64,000 bases of DNA, taken from contig NZ_CP072380.1 in assembly GCF_018128285.1 (NCBI RefSeq), positions 1,488,001 to 1,552,000 on the forward strand, given 5' to 3'. The notes under the pieces were generated by a model that did no database searches, had not been told where the DNA came from, and saw only the letters and a list, made by a program, of their open reading frames with translations. Source of the DNA: Atopobium sp. oral taxon 416 (GTDB lineage: Bacteria; Actinomycetota; Coriobacteriia; Coriobacteriales; Atopobiaceae). Every line of letters begins with the position of its first letter. Position 1 is the first letter of the stretch. Shown here piece after piece: positions 18,240 to 30,000 of this stretch. The translations under genes were made by a program, and so were the position numbers.

Positions 18240-21180
18240 CTGGAGCAGTGCACCTACAGCTGAAAATAATAAGCAAGACACAACGGCTGAGCAAAAAATA
18301 CAGAAGACCTGGCGACTGCTATGAACCGGATAGACAACGGCACTGAGACTCCAGTCTCTGATACTGTCGATTCCTGGATAGTAGAAGGCATCCCTGTGAC
18401 GCTGACCGCGACCGTATCCCGTAGCGTGAATGGAACCAAACAGATCCGCTTTGTCCAGTCCCTTTCCGGACGGCACGGTGACACTTCTGACCGATCGGAC
18501 CGATGCAGGCGAGCAAGGGAATGTGGCTTATAGCTGGACCCTAGCTCAAACGCCTTGACTCCGTGCGCTGAGGCTAGGGATGTTACCTTGCTCACCGCGG
18601 TGGGTACCTTGGGCTTTAACTCACTGCCTGAGATCAACTTCAACCTGGGTGAGAGTCATATCACCGTGGACTAAAACACAGACGGCCTGACCTTTACCGT
18701 CAACACAGCAGCTTCTGAAGGCATAACCGTTCCCTATCAGTGGTACCAAGACGATACGGTGATTGAGGGAGCAACAAGCTCTAGCTTCACGGCTCTGACA
18801 GGCGATGCCGGAACGCATAGCTACCATGTGGCTGTGCCCTATACCAAAGGTTCCGTTGCTACGATGGTCTCAAGCAGCAGTGTGACCGTCGAGGTCAAAG
18901 CTCCGGGGCCTACAATTGATACTGGTGCGCTTGATAGTGCAATTGCCTCAGCTGAAACGCTCAACGAACCTGATTGCACCCACGCAAGCTGGGCAGTATC
19001 TCCGATGCGCTTGCAAGTGCGAAACAGGTGCGCATATCCCACCACGTAGACAGCGGTCGATATCGCAGCCGCAGCGTTGACGAGTGCACAACAGGCGCTT
19101 GTCAAACAACCTGAGGTACCGGCAGTACCTGATACGGCACAGCTTGGAGAGGTTATCAGCATAGCTGAGAGCCTCGTTGAGACTGATTACACCCCTGCAA
19201 GCGGTCACGTCCGTAAAGTGGTGTAAATAGAGGAACGAGCCAGAGGCTCGGGTTACAAGTATCATTTGTAATCACCAGAGAACAAGAAGACTTGGAGGCC
19301 CGAACATGGCTCAGATCAATAGTACACTTAACCAGGACGAGATAATGCGGCTGCTCGAAGATTCCAGCGGGGAGGAGTTCAAGCTCATGCTGCAAAAGTC
19401 GCTCAACGCCGATCTGAGGGCGGAGTCGACCGAGCAGATCGGTGCGGGGCGCTTGCGAGCGCGCCGACAGCCGCAACGGCACGAGGGCGGCGCAGTGTGC
19501 CCTTCAAGACCAGGGTGTTCGACAACTACAAGCGCAGCGAGGCCGCCCTTGTGACCACCATGGCGAAGATGGTCTTGGGCGGCGTATCGACGGCGAAGGT
19601 GGGCAAGCTCATGGAGACGATCTGCGACAGGGGCTTGCCCGACTCGACGGTCGCCGAGGCCTGCGCCACGCTCGACGGGGCCGTCGAGGAGTTCCGCATA
19701 CGGCACATCGAGGGCGACTAGCTGTTCGTCATGGTGGACGCGACCCACCTCAAGGTCAGGGTCGACCACAGGATCTGCCCGATGGCGCTCATGATCGCGA
19801 TGGGGATGACCAGGGACAAGATGAAGGAGCTCATAGGGTTTAGGCTTAAGGCCTGCGAGTCGCGTAAGACCTGGGGGGAGGTTCCTCTCCTCGCTGCGCG
19901 CCCGAGGGCTTTCGGGCTCAAGCATGTCCACCTCCGACGCCTACGAGGGGCTCGTGTTCTGAGCTGCAGGAGGTCTACCCCGACGTGCCCTGGCAGCGCT
20001 TTCAGGCGCACTTCTCGCGCAACGTCTCCGACGCGGCCCCCAAGCGGCTGCGGGCGTGCCTTTGCTTAGAGCTCGTGGAGATGTTCAACTGCGCCACGCT
20101 TAAGGAGGCCAGGGCACACCGCGACGAGATCACCGCAGACTGAGCCGAGGAGGCGCCCGAGGCGCTGGCGCGCCTGGACGCCGGGTTTAAGGACGCGATG
20201 ACGCTCATGGCCCTCCCGCAGGCGACACGCAGCTGCACCAGGACGTCGAACTACCTCGAGAGGCTCAACGCAGAGGGGATACGTCGGGCGAAGGCTTCGG
20301 CGTGTTCTTGAGTAAGGGCTCGCTAATAAGGCTCGTCGGGACCTACCTCATCGAGGGAAACGACAGGTGGGCCGCCAAGAGCAAACAGTATTACCTGCCG
20401 GCGGTCAAGGAGCTATGAGAGGAGGAAGGGGGATCTCGAGGAGATAGCCCGCACGCAGCGGCGGATGAGGCTCGCTTCGTGACGGCTCGCAGGGGCGTTT
20501 GCTTATGAGGCAATTTACACACGATTTCGGATTTGACTCTGCAAGCTGGAAGGTGTTCTCAGTCGTCCTCAATCGGGCACGCTCTGTCGCCGAAAGCCCT
20601 GCCTCCCAGGAGGTTGTGGATACGCAGCTCAGATGGTGCAGGTAGCGCAGAAAACACTTGTCCGTGCAGACAGCCCCGATGAAACAATCAACACCTCGGT
20701 GCTCTCCCCGGTCATTGAACTTGCAGAGAAGCTTGATGCGGACAAGTACACTGCTGAGAGATGGTCTGAGTTTGGGGTGGCGCTGAACGCCGCTCAGGCT
20801 TAGCTTGCAAATCCTTCAAGAGATAACCACGGTGGTTCTAACAGCGGGGAGACCCTGCTGACGAACACAGCAATGGTGACACTATGAATGACACAGATAC
20901 CACCAATGACTCAACTCATGCCTCCGACACAACGGGCAACCATGGTTAAGCTACGGGTAACAACGGTACGGCCGCTCAGGCTACCGGTTCCGCTCAAGCC
21001 CCTGTGGCCTCGTAGTTTCAAGGCTCTCAGAGTGTCAGGTCCGCCTCAGGCGTACCTACGACCAGTGACACCTCTGCGCCCGCGCAAGCGCTCCTCGTGA
21101 TCGCGCTTGTCGGCGCCGTAGCTGTGGTAGAAGCCCTCAGAGTCCATGGACAAGCGTGTAATGGCAGCCCAAGAGTAATA
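18240..21180 (+). pseudogene. Cell-surface protein with Ig-like and FIVAR repeats, decayed
   Basis: Scattered plus-strand frames recover pieces of a large wall-anchored protein. They include Ig-like strands around 18400-18540 (TVTLLTDRTDAGEQGNVAY) and 18690-18900 (PYQWYQDDTVIEGATSSSFT), then FIVAR-type repeats (AIASAETLNEPDYT-like, 18940-19215). More FIVAR sequence lies at 20540-20810 (IELAEKLDADKYTAERW), followed by a Thr/Asp/Asn-rich stalk. A C-terminal VPTTSD motif with a hydrophobic segment (about 21055-21125) resembles a degenerate sortase signal. Many stops and frameshifts make it non-functional, and the N-terminus is missing beside the ISL3 relic. A decayed IS256 sits inside one FIVAR repeat. 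FIVAR proteins usually bind host glycans or matrix, so this was probably an adhesin. Confidence 0.72.
19218..20523 (+). mobile_element. IS256-family insertion sequence, decayed
   Basis: A mutator-type (IS256) transposase is recognisable. Its start is MAQINSTLNQDEIMRLL (19306 onward), followed by a frameshift. Then come FKTRVFDNYKRSEAALVTTMAKM and a VSTAKVGKLMETI region (19500-19720), a TAG where Tyr is expected, and VMVDATHLKVRVD (first catalytic Asp, near 19735). Later fragments include an FNCATLKEAR-like piece. Short inverted ends agree: GTGGTGTAAAT at 19218 and ATTTACACAC up to 20522, giving about 1.3 kb, the usual IS256 length. The outer sequence on both sides reads as one interrupted FIVAR repeat. 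It is inactive as it stands. Confidence 0.82.
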
Positions 21181-21311
21181 CAAAACATGAGCGACAGGAG
21201 GCCATGAGAGTCGATCGAGCAACCAGCAAAGGAGGAAGACAGCGTCTGAAAACTATGTAGCGAATATGTTTTGTTCTGTCCGCAGATACGGTGCTTATAA
21301 GCACTGAGCAT

Positions 21312-21345
21312 GAGGGGGACTGAGAATATAATCTCAGTCCCCCTC
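21312..21345. terminator. Strong hairpin after coiled-coil gene
   Basis: GAGGGGGACTGAGA at 21312-21325 pairs perfectly with TCTCAGTCCCCCTC at 21332-21345 around a 6-base loop. It lies 26 bases beyond the stop of the minus-strand gene at 21371 and probably terminates it. It also marks the end of the decayed region on the plus strand. Confidence 0.75.
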
Positions 21346-21370
21346 AATACTTCGATCTCAATGCTCCACG

Positions 21371-22642
21371 TTAGTGGGTGAAGAACCAGACAACTAGGAG
21401 AATGATTGCGATGATAATGATTATGAGGGCGATAAAGACAAAGCGCTGCTTTCTTGTGCTCGTACGCAGCTGACGCTCGGTGCGGGACAGCTGTCCTACT
21501 TCGGCTTTCTGTGCCTTGATCGCTGCGCGTTGCTGCGCGATGGACTCAGCCAACGCCTGCGTCTGCTCCGGAGTGTTGTGGATGTCGGTGGCCTCGTCGA
21601 TCAGTCCCTGAGCTGTTTTGATGCGCTTCTCGGCTTCCCCTTTGTCCTTCTTCGCGTTACGCACCTGCATTTCCTGCTCCACGACTGCGTTGTCGAGAGT
21701 AGCCTCTTCGGTTTGGAACTTCTGGTAGTGTTTATCGTATTCCTGTTTGCGCAGCCGGGCTTCTTGCTTCGCGTTGTCAGCGTTCTTTTGTGCAGTGTCA
21801 TAGATCTGCTGCAGGCTCCAGACATGCTTCTCCGCCTCGTCGACGCTCTTCTGCGCCTCATCCGTCACGCGAGAGATGTCATCCTTGGCATTCTTCACAT
21901 GGGTACGCTCGGCCTCGAGCTCCTGTGACATTTTGGCGATGGCGCCTTTTTCGGCGTCAGGTCTGCCCTTAAGCGTCTCTAAGTCGGATTCAAGCTTTCT
22001 CACGCGTGCTTGTGCGTTGTCCAGCGCTTCATCGGCGGTCTGGATGCGCTGCGACCGCCGATTCTGAGCGTCTTTGGAGGCGTCCTGGGCCGCCTTGAGA
22101 TTCTTCTTCGCTTCGTTGAAGGTACGGGCGGCGTCATCCGCGCGGCTCTTGGTCGTATCCATCATATTTTTGTACGGCTCAAGGGCCTTCGCATGCTCCT
22201 GCTTCATCTCATCGAGCTGCTGTGCCAGCTTGTCGTGCTCTTTGGTGATGTCTTCCATCTTCTTGTCGAGCGCTTTGGTGATCTTCTCCGCTTCCTCACG
22301 CTCATCGGTCTGCTCGTCGATGATAGCGTCGAAGTTCTTGTCGATATTCTGGCGGTGATCGAGTACCTTCTGGTCTTTCTCAAGCGCCTCCTGGGCCTTC
22401 TTGAGCTCGCTTCTGGCATTGGCGTGGGCCTTGGAAGCCTCCCGCACTTTGAGCATGGCAGAGTAGCCACCGAAGATCGAAGACTTCCTCTTCGGTTTCT
22501 TGGCCTTCTTGCTGTTCTTCTCGCCTCTGTCCTTGGTATGGTTGTTGGCAGGAGCCTGGTGCTTCTGGGTGTTTTGTGGTGTGTCTGAAGTATGGTTAGT
22601 TGTATGGTCAGCATTTTTATGCTTGTTTGAAGCAGTGAACAT
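21371..22642 (-). CDS. Tail-anchored long coiled-coil protein, unrecognised
   Basis: This is a 423-residue protein of no family I recognise. The first ~55 residues are polar and basic (Asn/Thr/Lys-rich). Residues about 65-395 are almost unbroken charged coiled coil (Lys/Glu/Ala/Asp heptads, no Cys, almost no Pro). A single very hydrophobic helix at about residues 400-421 (a run of Ile/Leu/Val ending WFF) is the only membrane segment and is at the extreme C-terminus. There is no signal peptide, so the rod should lie in the cytoplasm, tethered to the membrane by its tail. GAGGAG is 8 bases before ATG 22642. It is a single-gene unit between a decayed adhesin and ptsH. A scaffold or membrane-tether role is speculation. 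Confidence 0.8.
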   Translation of the reverse strand: MFTASNKHKNADHTTNHTSDTPQNTQKHQAPANNHTKDRGEKNSKKAKKPKRKSSIFGGYSAMLKVREASKAHANARSELKKAQEALEKDQKVLDHRQNIDKNFDAIIDEQTDEREEAEKITKALDKKMEDITKEHDKLAQQLDEMKQEHAKALEPYKNMMDTTKSRADDAARTFNEAKKNLKAAQDASKDAQNRRSQRIQTADEALDNAQARVRKLESDLETLKGRPDAEKGAIAKMSQELEAERTHVKNAKDDISRVTDEAQKSVDEAEKHVWSLQQIYDTAQKNADNAKQEARLRKQEYDKHYQKFQTEEATLDNAVVEQEMQVRNAKKDKGEAEKRIKTAQGLIDEATDIHNTPEQTQALAESIAQQRAAIKAQKAEVGQLSRTERQLRTSTRKQRFVFIALIIIIIAIILLVVWFFTH

Positions 22643-22834
22643 GCGTGTGCTCCTCGGGTGTATCTATACACTAGCATTCTCTATTCTTGCACAGAAAATC
22701 TGTTGTAGGGGCGCTCAGATCCCCATCTCACACGCAAAAGCAAGAATTAGACAAAATAATTACGCATCTTCTTTAAACCTTCTTGAAATGCCAGCCATAT
22801 TTGCTGCACAATTTGCTACAGTAATAGAAAATTC

Positions 22835-22860
22835 ATATTGCAGTCACGCGTCTGCAATAT
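22835..22860. promoter_or_regulatory. Inverted repeat upstream of ptsH
   Basis: ATATTGCAG (22835-22843) and CTGCAATAT (22852-22860) form a perfect 9-bp inverted repeat with an 8-base spacer, ending 27 bases before the ptsH start. It could be an operator or a 5'-UTR hairpin. No regulator is identified. Confidence 0.55.
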
Positions 22861-22887
22861 AGAGGAATCGTTACCAAAGGAGAGATT

Positions 22888-23163
22888 ATGGTTTCCAAGA
22901 GTACGACCATCGTCAATGCAACCGGTTTGCATGCTCGTCCGGCTTCTCAGTTTGTGGCAGCTGCGAAAAAGTTCCCTTGCAATGTGACGATTAAGGATCT
23001 CACGAAGGACTCCGCTCCAGTCAACGCGAAATCAATCATGATGATCTTGGCTGCAGGCCTTCAGTCTGGCACAAAGGTAGAGGTTTCTTGTGACGGTGAA
23101 CAGGAGCAGGAGGCACTCGATACCCTCGTCACTTTGATCGACGATGGCTTCGGCGAGAAGTAA
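22888..23163 (+). CDS. ptsH: Phosphocarrier protein HPr
   Basis: This 91-residue HPr of the phosphoenolpyruvate:sugar phosphotransferase system accepts phosphate from enzyme I and passes it to IIA domains. The active-site motif GLHARPAS has the catalytic His near residue 15. A regulatory Ser is present in NAKSIMMILAAGL near residue 46-48, the site phosphorylated by HPr kinase in low-GC Gram-positives. AAAGGAGAG precedes ATG 22888. It is monocistronic, followed by its own terminator, with no ptsI beside it. It is the general partner that would serve the PTS encoded at 43-45 kb. Confidence 0.96.
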   Translation: MVSKSTTIVNATGLHARPASQFVAAAKKFPCNVTIKDLTKDSAPVNAKSIMMILAAGLQSGTKVEVSCDGEQEQEALDTLVTLIDDGFGEK

Positions 23164-23203
23164 TCGAGACTTCTGCAGCACTCTTAGGGCAGTCAGTACA
23201 AAC

Positions 23204-23241
23204 AACTCGGTGCTTGTAGGAGCATCGAGCTGTTTCTTTTT
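23204..23241 (+). terminator. Terminator after ptsH
   Basis: AACTCGGTGCT (23204-23214) pairs with AGCATCGAGCT (23221-23231) and is followed by gtttcttttt. This is a clear intrinsic terminator 40 bases after the ptsH stop. Confidence 0.85.
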
Positions 23242-23368
23242 GCCGTGTTTTTGCCTTACCGTCTCGAAACTGTGGGAGATACGAATGTTTTAGGAATTGG
23301 TTGGGATGCGGTGGCACAATGGATGGGATACAGCGAATTCTACACATCCTAATCTAAGGGGCCTTTGA

Positions 23369-24517
<1,149 letters not shown>

Positions 24518-24620
24518 ACACAATTGGGTTTTCGTCTAAAAACGCAGTTTTCCTATAATAGAGTGTTGGAAAAAAGACTTAAGGCTGTATACACCCAGCC
24601 ACACAAGAGAAACTTACTAT

Positions 24621-26117
24621 ATGAGCAACAAAGGATCCAACAGCGCTCATTTTGGTATTGACCGCTGGAACCAGAGAGAAGCGGGATCGGCCGGAAGCGC
24701 AAAGCACGCGCGATCTTCTAACCGTCCGAAAAAGCACCATGAAAAAATGCCGGCGCAGGTCCGTCGGTGGGTCTCCACCTTAGTTGTCTTGGCGGCGGTC
24801 TGTGTCGCCTGCATTATCGGCTTTACGCCTTTAAGTGAAACGATCACCCAGGGCCTCGATATCAAAGGTGGCGTCTCGATCATCTTAAGCGCCTCCAAAA
24901 GCGACGGCTCGCAGCCTTCCTCCGACGAGATGCAGGCGGCGACCACGATCGTGCAGAACCGTGTGAATTCACTCGGGGCCTCTGAGGCGACGGTGCAGCA
25001 GCAGGGTTCCAACTCCATCCTGGTGCAGATCCCAGGCGCGACGGACGCAGAGTCCGCGGCCCACACGATCGGGCAGGCCGGACACCTGGAATTTGTCCGC
25101 CTCGACGATATCGGCGATGCGGATGCGCTGTTAAAGCTGCGCTCCGGACAGCGGGAGGTTGCGCTGCAGCCGGGGAGCTATACCCCCTTTATGGACGGTT
25201 CCTACATTGGCAGCACCTCGGTACAACAGACCCAAAATGGTCAATATGTGGTCAATATCTCTTTCAACTCCAACGGTGCTCAGATCTTCGGGGACGTTAC
25301 CCGTGAGCTCGCTCCGACCCATGGCCAGATCGCAATCGTGCTCGATGGCACGATTGAGTCCGCCCCGGTGGTCCAGTCTGAGATCACCGACGGAAATGTC
25401 TCCATCTCCGGCAATTTCTCCCTCGACGATGCACGCAACTTAAAGACCGTATTGGACTCCGGCTCACTGCCGGTGAATCTCACCTTCTCCGAGAGCCGTG
25501 TGGTCGGCCCGACCCTAGGCCAGGATTCGCTTACGCAGGGCATTGTGGCGCTCGTCGTCGGCGTGGCCCTCGTGGTGGTCTATCTCTTTATCTTCTACCG
25601 CGGCTTAGGCCTCCTGACGCTGGGCTCCCTGGCCTGCTTTGCAGTGCTCTACTTAGGGTTGCTTGCAATCCTTTCACGCAACGGAATGTTCTCACTCACG
25701 CTGCCTGGCCTTGCCGGCATGGTCCTCACAACCGGCTCTGCGGCTGACTCCTCGATCTTGGTCTTAGAGCGTTTCCACGAAGAGATCCGCATGGGAAGGA
25801 CCGTACGGAATGCATCCATCTCCGGCGCTAAGCACGGCATCCGCACCTCGCTAGACGCGGACATCGTGACGCTCGTGTCTGCGATATCCCTGTTTGCCCT
25901 TGCAATCGGCACGGTCAAAGGTTTCGGCTTGACCCTGGCTTTGGGCGTCGCCTGCGACATCGTGACGATGTTCTGCTTCAAGGCACCGGCCTTGAGGCTG
26001 CTCGCGCGCGGTACGATCCAGAAGAATCCGAAGTTCTGGGGTATCGCGGAGGACCTCGAAGAGGCTGAAATGAAAGCACACGCACGGGGTGTGAAGGGAG
26101 GTGTCGCCCATGCGTAG
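24621..26117 (+). CDS. secD: Protein translocase subunit SecD
   Basis: This 498-residue SecD is a proton-driven partner of SecYEG that helps release exported proteins. It has a basic N-terminus, a first membrane helix (about residues 50-70), the family motif GLDIKGGVSIIL, and a compact periplasmic domain. Five more helices follow from about residue 300. They include the LTLPGLAGMVLTTGSAADSSIL segment with the conserved membrane Asp, and the FGLTLALGVACDIVTMF segment. A TATAAT lies at about 24555, upstream of the gene. yajC, often placed between tgt and secD, is not here. The stop overlaps the secF start by 8 bases. Confidence 0.95.
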   Translation: MSNKGSNSAHFGIDRWNQREAGSAGSAKHARSSNRPKKHHEKMPAQVRRWVSTLVVLAAVCVACIIGFTPLSETITQGLDIKGGVSIILSASKSDGSQPSSDEMQAATTIVQNRVNSLGASEATVQQQGSNSILVQIPGATDAESAAHTIGQAGHLEFVRLDDIGDADALLKLRSGQREVALQPGSYTPFMDGSYIGSTSVQQTQNGQYVVNISFNSNGAQIFGDVTRELAPTHGQIAIVLDGTIESAPVVQSEITDGNVSISGNFSLDDARNLKTVLDSGSLPVNLTFSESRVVGPTLGQDSLTQGIVALVVGVALVVVYLFIFYRGLGLLTLGSLACFAVLYLGLLAILSRNGMFSLTLPGLAGMVLTTGSAADSSILVLERFHEEIRMGRTVRNASISGAKHGIRTSLDADIVTLVSAISLFALAIGTVKGFGLTLALGVACDIVTMFCFKAPALRLLARGTIQKNPKFWGIAEDLEEAEMKAHARGVKGGVAHA

Positions 26118-27057
26118 CCATTTCAAGCATGAGATCCGATTTATGGCACACCGGAAGGCCTTCTTCATTATCTCCGGCGTACTGATTGCGCTGGCAATCG
26201 TCGGGATGATCGTCCGGGGTCTTGTCTTCGGTATCGAATTCATAGGCGGTACCGAGATTGACTTCAGAGATACCGGTTCCATCACGATCGAGCAGATGCG
26301 CGACGCTCTGTCACAGTCCGATGAGGGGGAGGCGACCGTACAGACCACGGTCACCGACGGCAGCGCCGGCTTCCTCGTGCGTTCCGGCACCACCGATCCC
26401 GAGACCGCCGCAGGCCATGCTTCAAAGGCAGCGCAGATCCTCAATCTGAGCGACAATTCCTACCAGGTCACGACGATCGGCCCGGACTGGGGCGCGGATG
26501 TGACCCGTTCGAGCACCTTAGCCTTCGGCGTCGCGATTGCCGCCATTATCGTCTATGTCTCGATCCGCTATGAGTTCAAGATGTCCATTGCAGCCGTCAT
26601 TGCCCTGTTGCATGACCTGGTGATCACGCTGGGGGTCTACGCCTGGACACAGCTTCCGATCACCCCGAACGTGGTGGCAGCCCTCCTTACGATCATGGGT
26701 TACTCGCTCTACGATACGGTGGTTGAGTTCAACCGAATCGACGAGAACGCTAAACGACTGAACGACGGCGTGCACCACACCTATGCTCAAATTGCGAACT
26801 TTTCGATCAATGAGGTCATTGTCCGTACGATCAACACGACGATCACTTCGATTGTCCCGGTCGTTGCGATGCTGATCCTCGGTGGTGCAACGCTGCGCGA
26901 CTTCGCCTTCGCAATGCTGATCGGTGAGCTCACGGGTACCTATTCGAGCTTCGCAATCGCCTCACAGATCCTGGTGGTGTGGAAGGCCAAGGAGCCCAAG
27001 TGGCACAAGCTTGAGGAGCGCTACGGGCACCAAAAGCCTGCCGGTGTGGGAGCCTAA
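26110..27057 (+). CDS. secF: Protein translocase subunit SecF
   Basis: This 315-residue SecF pairs with SecD. ATG 26110 is chosen because GGGAGGTG sits 8 bases before it; a GTG at 26101 is in frame but lies within that ribosome site. The motif FGIEFIGGTEIDF follows the first helix. Later helices carry VITLGVYAW, NVVAALLTIMGYSLYDTVVEFNRI (the conserved SecF motif) and a final helix with GTYSSFAIASQIL. It is complete. recJ begins 7 bases after its stop. Confidence 0.95.
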   Translation: MRSHFKHEIRFMAHRKAFFIISGVLIALAIVGMIVRGLVFGIEFIGGTEIDFRDTGSITIEQMRDALSQSDEGEATVQTTVTDGSAGFLVRSGTTDPETAAGHASKAAQILNLSDNSYQVTTIGPDWGADVTRSSTLAFGVAIAAIIVYVSIRYEFKMSIAAVIALLHDLVITLGVYAWTQLPITPNVVAALLTIMGYSLYDTVVEFNRIDENAKRLNDGVHHTYAQIANFSINEVIVRTINTTITSIVPVVAMLILGGATLRDFAFAMLIGELTGTYSSFAIASQILVVWKAKEPKWHKLEERYGHQKPAGVGA

Positions 27058-27063
27058 CGACCC

Positions 27064-30000
27064 ATGGCAGGATTAAACGGCAGCAAACACTGGGAGGTCC
27101 TCTCCCAGGATCAAAAAAGTCAACAGAAGCTTACACAGGAGCTCAAGCTTCCGTCGCTCGTAACCCGCACGCTTGTGGCGCGCGGGTACACCACTCCTGA
27201 GGCCGCAAAGCGGTTTCTGACCCCCTCACTGGAACGGGACTGGGAGGATCCTGCCCTGATCCCGGGACTCGAGGAGGTCGCAGACCTGGTGGAGCAGGCA
27301 CTTAAAAATAACGAACACATCGCGATCTTTGGCGACTTCGACGTCGATGGGATGAGTGCCACCTGCCTTCTAACGCTAGGGCTGCGTGCGCTTGGCGCCG
27401 AGGTCTACCCCTTCATCCCAAACCGGTTCGGAGAGGGGTATGGGCTTTCCCATGAGGCGCTGCAGCGGCTGATGAAAGCCACAACGCCGGATCTGATCAT
27501 CACGGTCGATAACGGGATCGCCGCCGCGCAGAAGGTAGAAGCCCTGAAAGCTGAGGGGATCGATGTCGCAATCACCGATCACCATGAGCCGGGTGATGAG
27601 GTACCGAACGGTGTGCCCGTCGCAGATCCCAAACTCTCAGAGGGCTGCCCTTCACGGGATCTGGCGGGAGCCGGCGTAGCCCTGAAACTCGTACAGATGC
27701 TGGGGGAGCGTGTCGGGAAACCGGAGCTGTGGCGTCACTACACGATGCTTGCGACCTTAGGTACTATCTCCGATATGATGGACCTCTCGCCTGAAAACCG
27801 GGCATTGGTCGCAGATGGAATCAAGCGTCTTCCTGAGACCGACCGTCCGGGCATTGTCGCACTCGCAGAGCAGTGCAAAGTGCCGCTCACGGAGCTCACC
27901 GCAGACGACCTGCCCTTCACCCTGATCCCGCGCCTCAACGCGGCGGGACGTATGGGGGCACCGGATACCGCCTTCCAGCTGTTGCTCACCGATGATCCGG
28001 CGGAAGCCACCAAACTGGCGGAGCAGATTGAGCAGATCAACCAGGACCGGCGGCAGATCGAGGCACAGCTGACCGACGAGGCGCTCGAAAAGGTCAAGGA
28101 GACCTACCACGGGGAGCGCATTATCGTCGTCGGGGGAGAAGGCTGGCACGAAGGTGTCAAAGGCATCGTGGCTTCCCGTTTGACCGCCCGCTACCATGTG
28201 CCTACGATCCTCTTCACGATCCAGGATGGGGTAGCCCTGGGCTCAGGCCGTTCGGTCGGCAGCGTGGACCTGTTTCACGCGGTTGAACAGTGCGCGGACA
28301 TGCTGATCCGCTTCGGCGGGCATGCCGGCGCGGTCGGCGTAACGCTGGATGCCTCACGGTTCGACGAATTCCGCAGTCGCATGCAAAAGATCATGGACGC
28401 CCTGCCTGAAGACCAATTTGAAGACGAGGGCGAAATCACTGCCGTCATTCGCCTCTCTGAGGCGAACCAGGCCGGCATCGAAGCCTTGGAGATGCTCCAG
28501 CCGTTCGGTATGGGAAACAAGCGGCCCCTCTTCGCGGCGCGGGGCGTGACAATGAAGGCGAGAGCCCGCGTCGGCAACAATGGGGACCACCTGAGGTTTG
28601 TAGCGACCGACGGGACCAACTCGATACCTGCCATCATGTTCCACGCGCCCCACGTCGAAGAGTTGGCGTGCTATGAGGGAGCGGTGGATCTGGTCTTCGA
28701 CGCGATCAACGAGACCTGGCAGGGCCGGACGAAGCCGAAACTGATGGTGAAAGACATTGTCGTCCGCATCCCGAAAGCGCCTGTAGGGCTCACTGAAGCG
28801 CAGCAGAAACTGCAGGGGATCCAGAAACATGCTGGTATGATTCTCGTGCGTCCGACAGTCGCGGTATCGGGCGCCGAAACCTTTGTGACGAAGCTCTATA
28901 CCAGAAATATTCAGGCGGCCTCGGTAGCCTTGGACTCAGGCGAGCTCTTGCAGGTCGTCGACAACCACAGCAAGAAGTTGGAGGTTGTCACCGACGACGG
29001 GCAAGTCGCCGGGCACCTCCATGAATCGATTACCTCGATGCTCGTATCCCGGATGCATAAGGGAGCACAGTTCCAGGCGCAGGTGAAGGGGATCAGCCAC
29101 GACGAAAAGAAGACTGTCCGCGTGCAGATTGCACCGCGCGTCCGGACACAGGCTGTGGATATACGCAAACAGCTTGAAGCCCTCTCAGAGGAGAAGTTGA
29201 CTCAAGCGCTCGTCCACACCGCAATCGGGGATAACGAACTGCTGCCGGCCCAGAAGCAGGCGCTTGAGATGCTCTCGCGAGGGCAGTCCGCGCTGTGCGT
29301 GATAGCTACCGGCAGAGGTAAGAGCCTGATTTTTACTGTGCATGCTGCACGGCTCGCGCTCAAGCAGCACAGAGCTTCAGTCTTTGTATATCCGCTGCGG
29401 GCGCTCGTCAACGATCAGTTCTACCACCTCGACGAGGAACTGGGAAAGCTCGGGATCGGCATTGCAGTCCTGAGTGGCGCGACCCCCACAAAGCAGCGCA
29501 GACATATCTTTGAGCAGCTGCAGGCTGGCTCCCTCGATATCATCCTCACGACCCCAGAGTTCTTAGCCCTACACAGTAAGGGCTTCTGCCGCTCACACCG
29601 CATCGGCTTTGTCGTGGTGGATGAGGCGCACCATATGCAGGAGGCCAAATCAGGCCAGCGCAGCGCCTATGGGGACTTCCCGAAGATCCTCACGAGCTTT
29701 GGGCATCCGACCTGCCTGGCGACGACCGCTACAGCGCCTGACCCGGTGGCCAAGGAGATCGCGAAGCTGCTTTCACTCGAACGCAAACAGATTCTGATCG
29801 ACAAGACCGCCCGCACCAACTTCACCATTCAAGATCTCAGGGAGACCCGGGAGAAGAAAGCGGCTCTCGTCAATATCGTGGCAAGCGGCCAGAAGAGCGT
29901 TGTCTATGTGAACTCGCGCGACCAGACTGTCCAATTGGTCCGCTATCTGCGTCACGCTATTTCTGACCTCGCCGGTCAGATTGCCTACTACAACGCAGGT

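Noticed and set aside
19311-19931. Minus-strand frame of 206 codons opposite IS256
   Set aside because: Antisense shadow of a high-GC transposase; no start site or family resemblance.
26101-26109. GTG start for secF at 26101
   Set aside because: This GTG is part of the Shine-Dalgarno of the ATG at 26110, which has better spacing.
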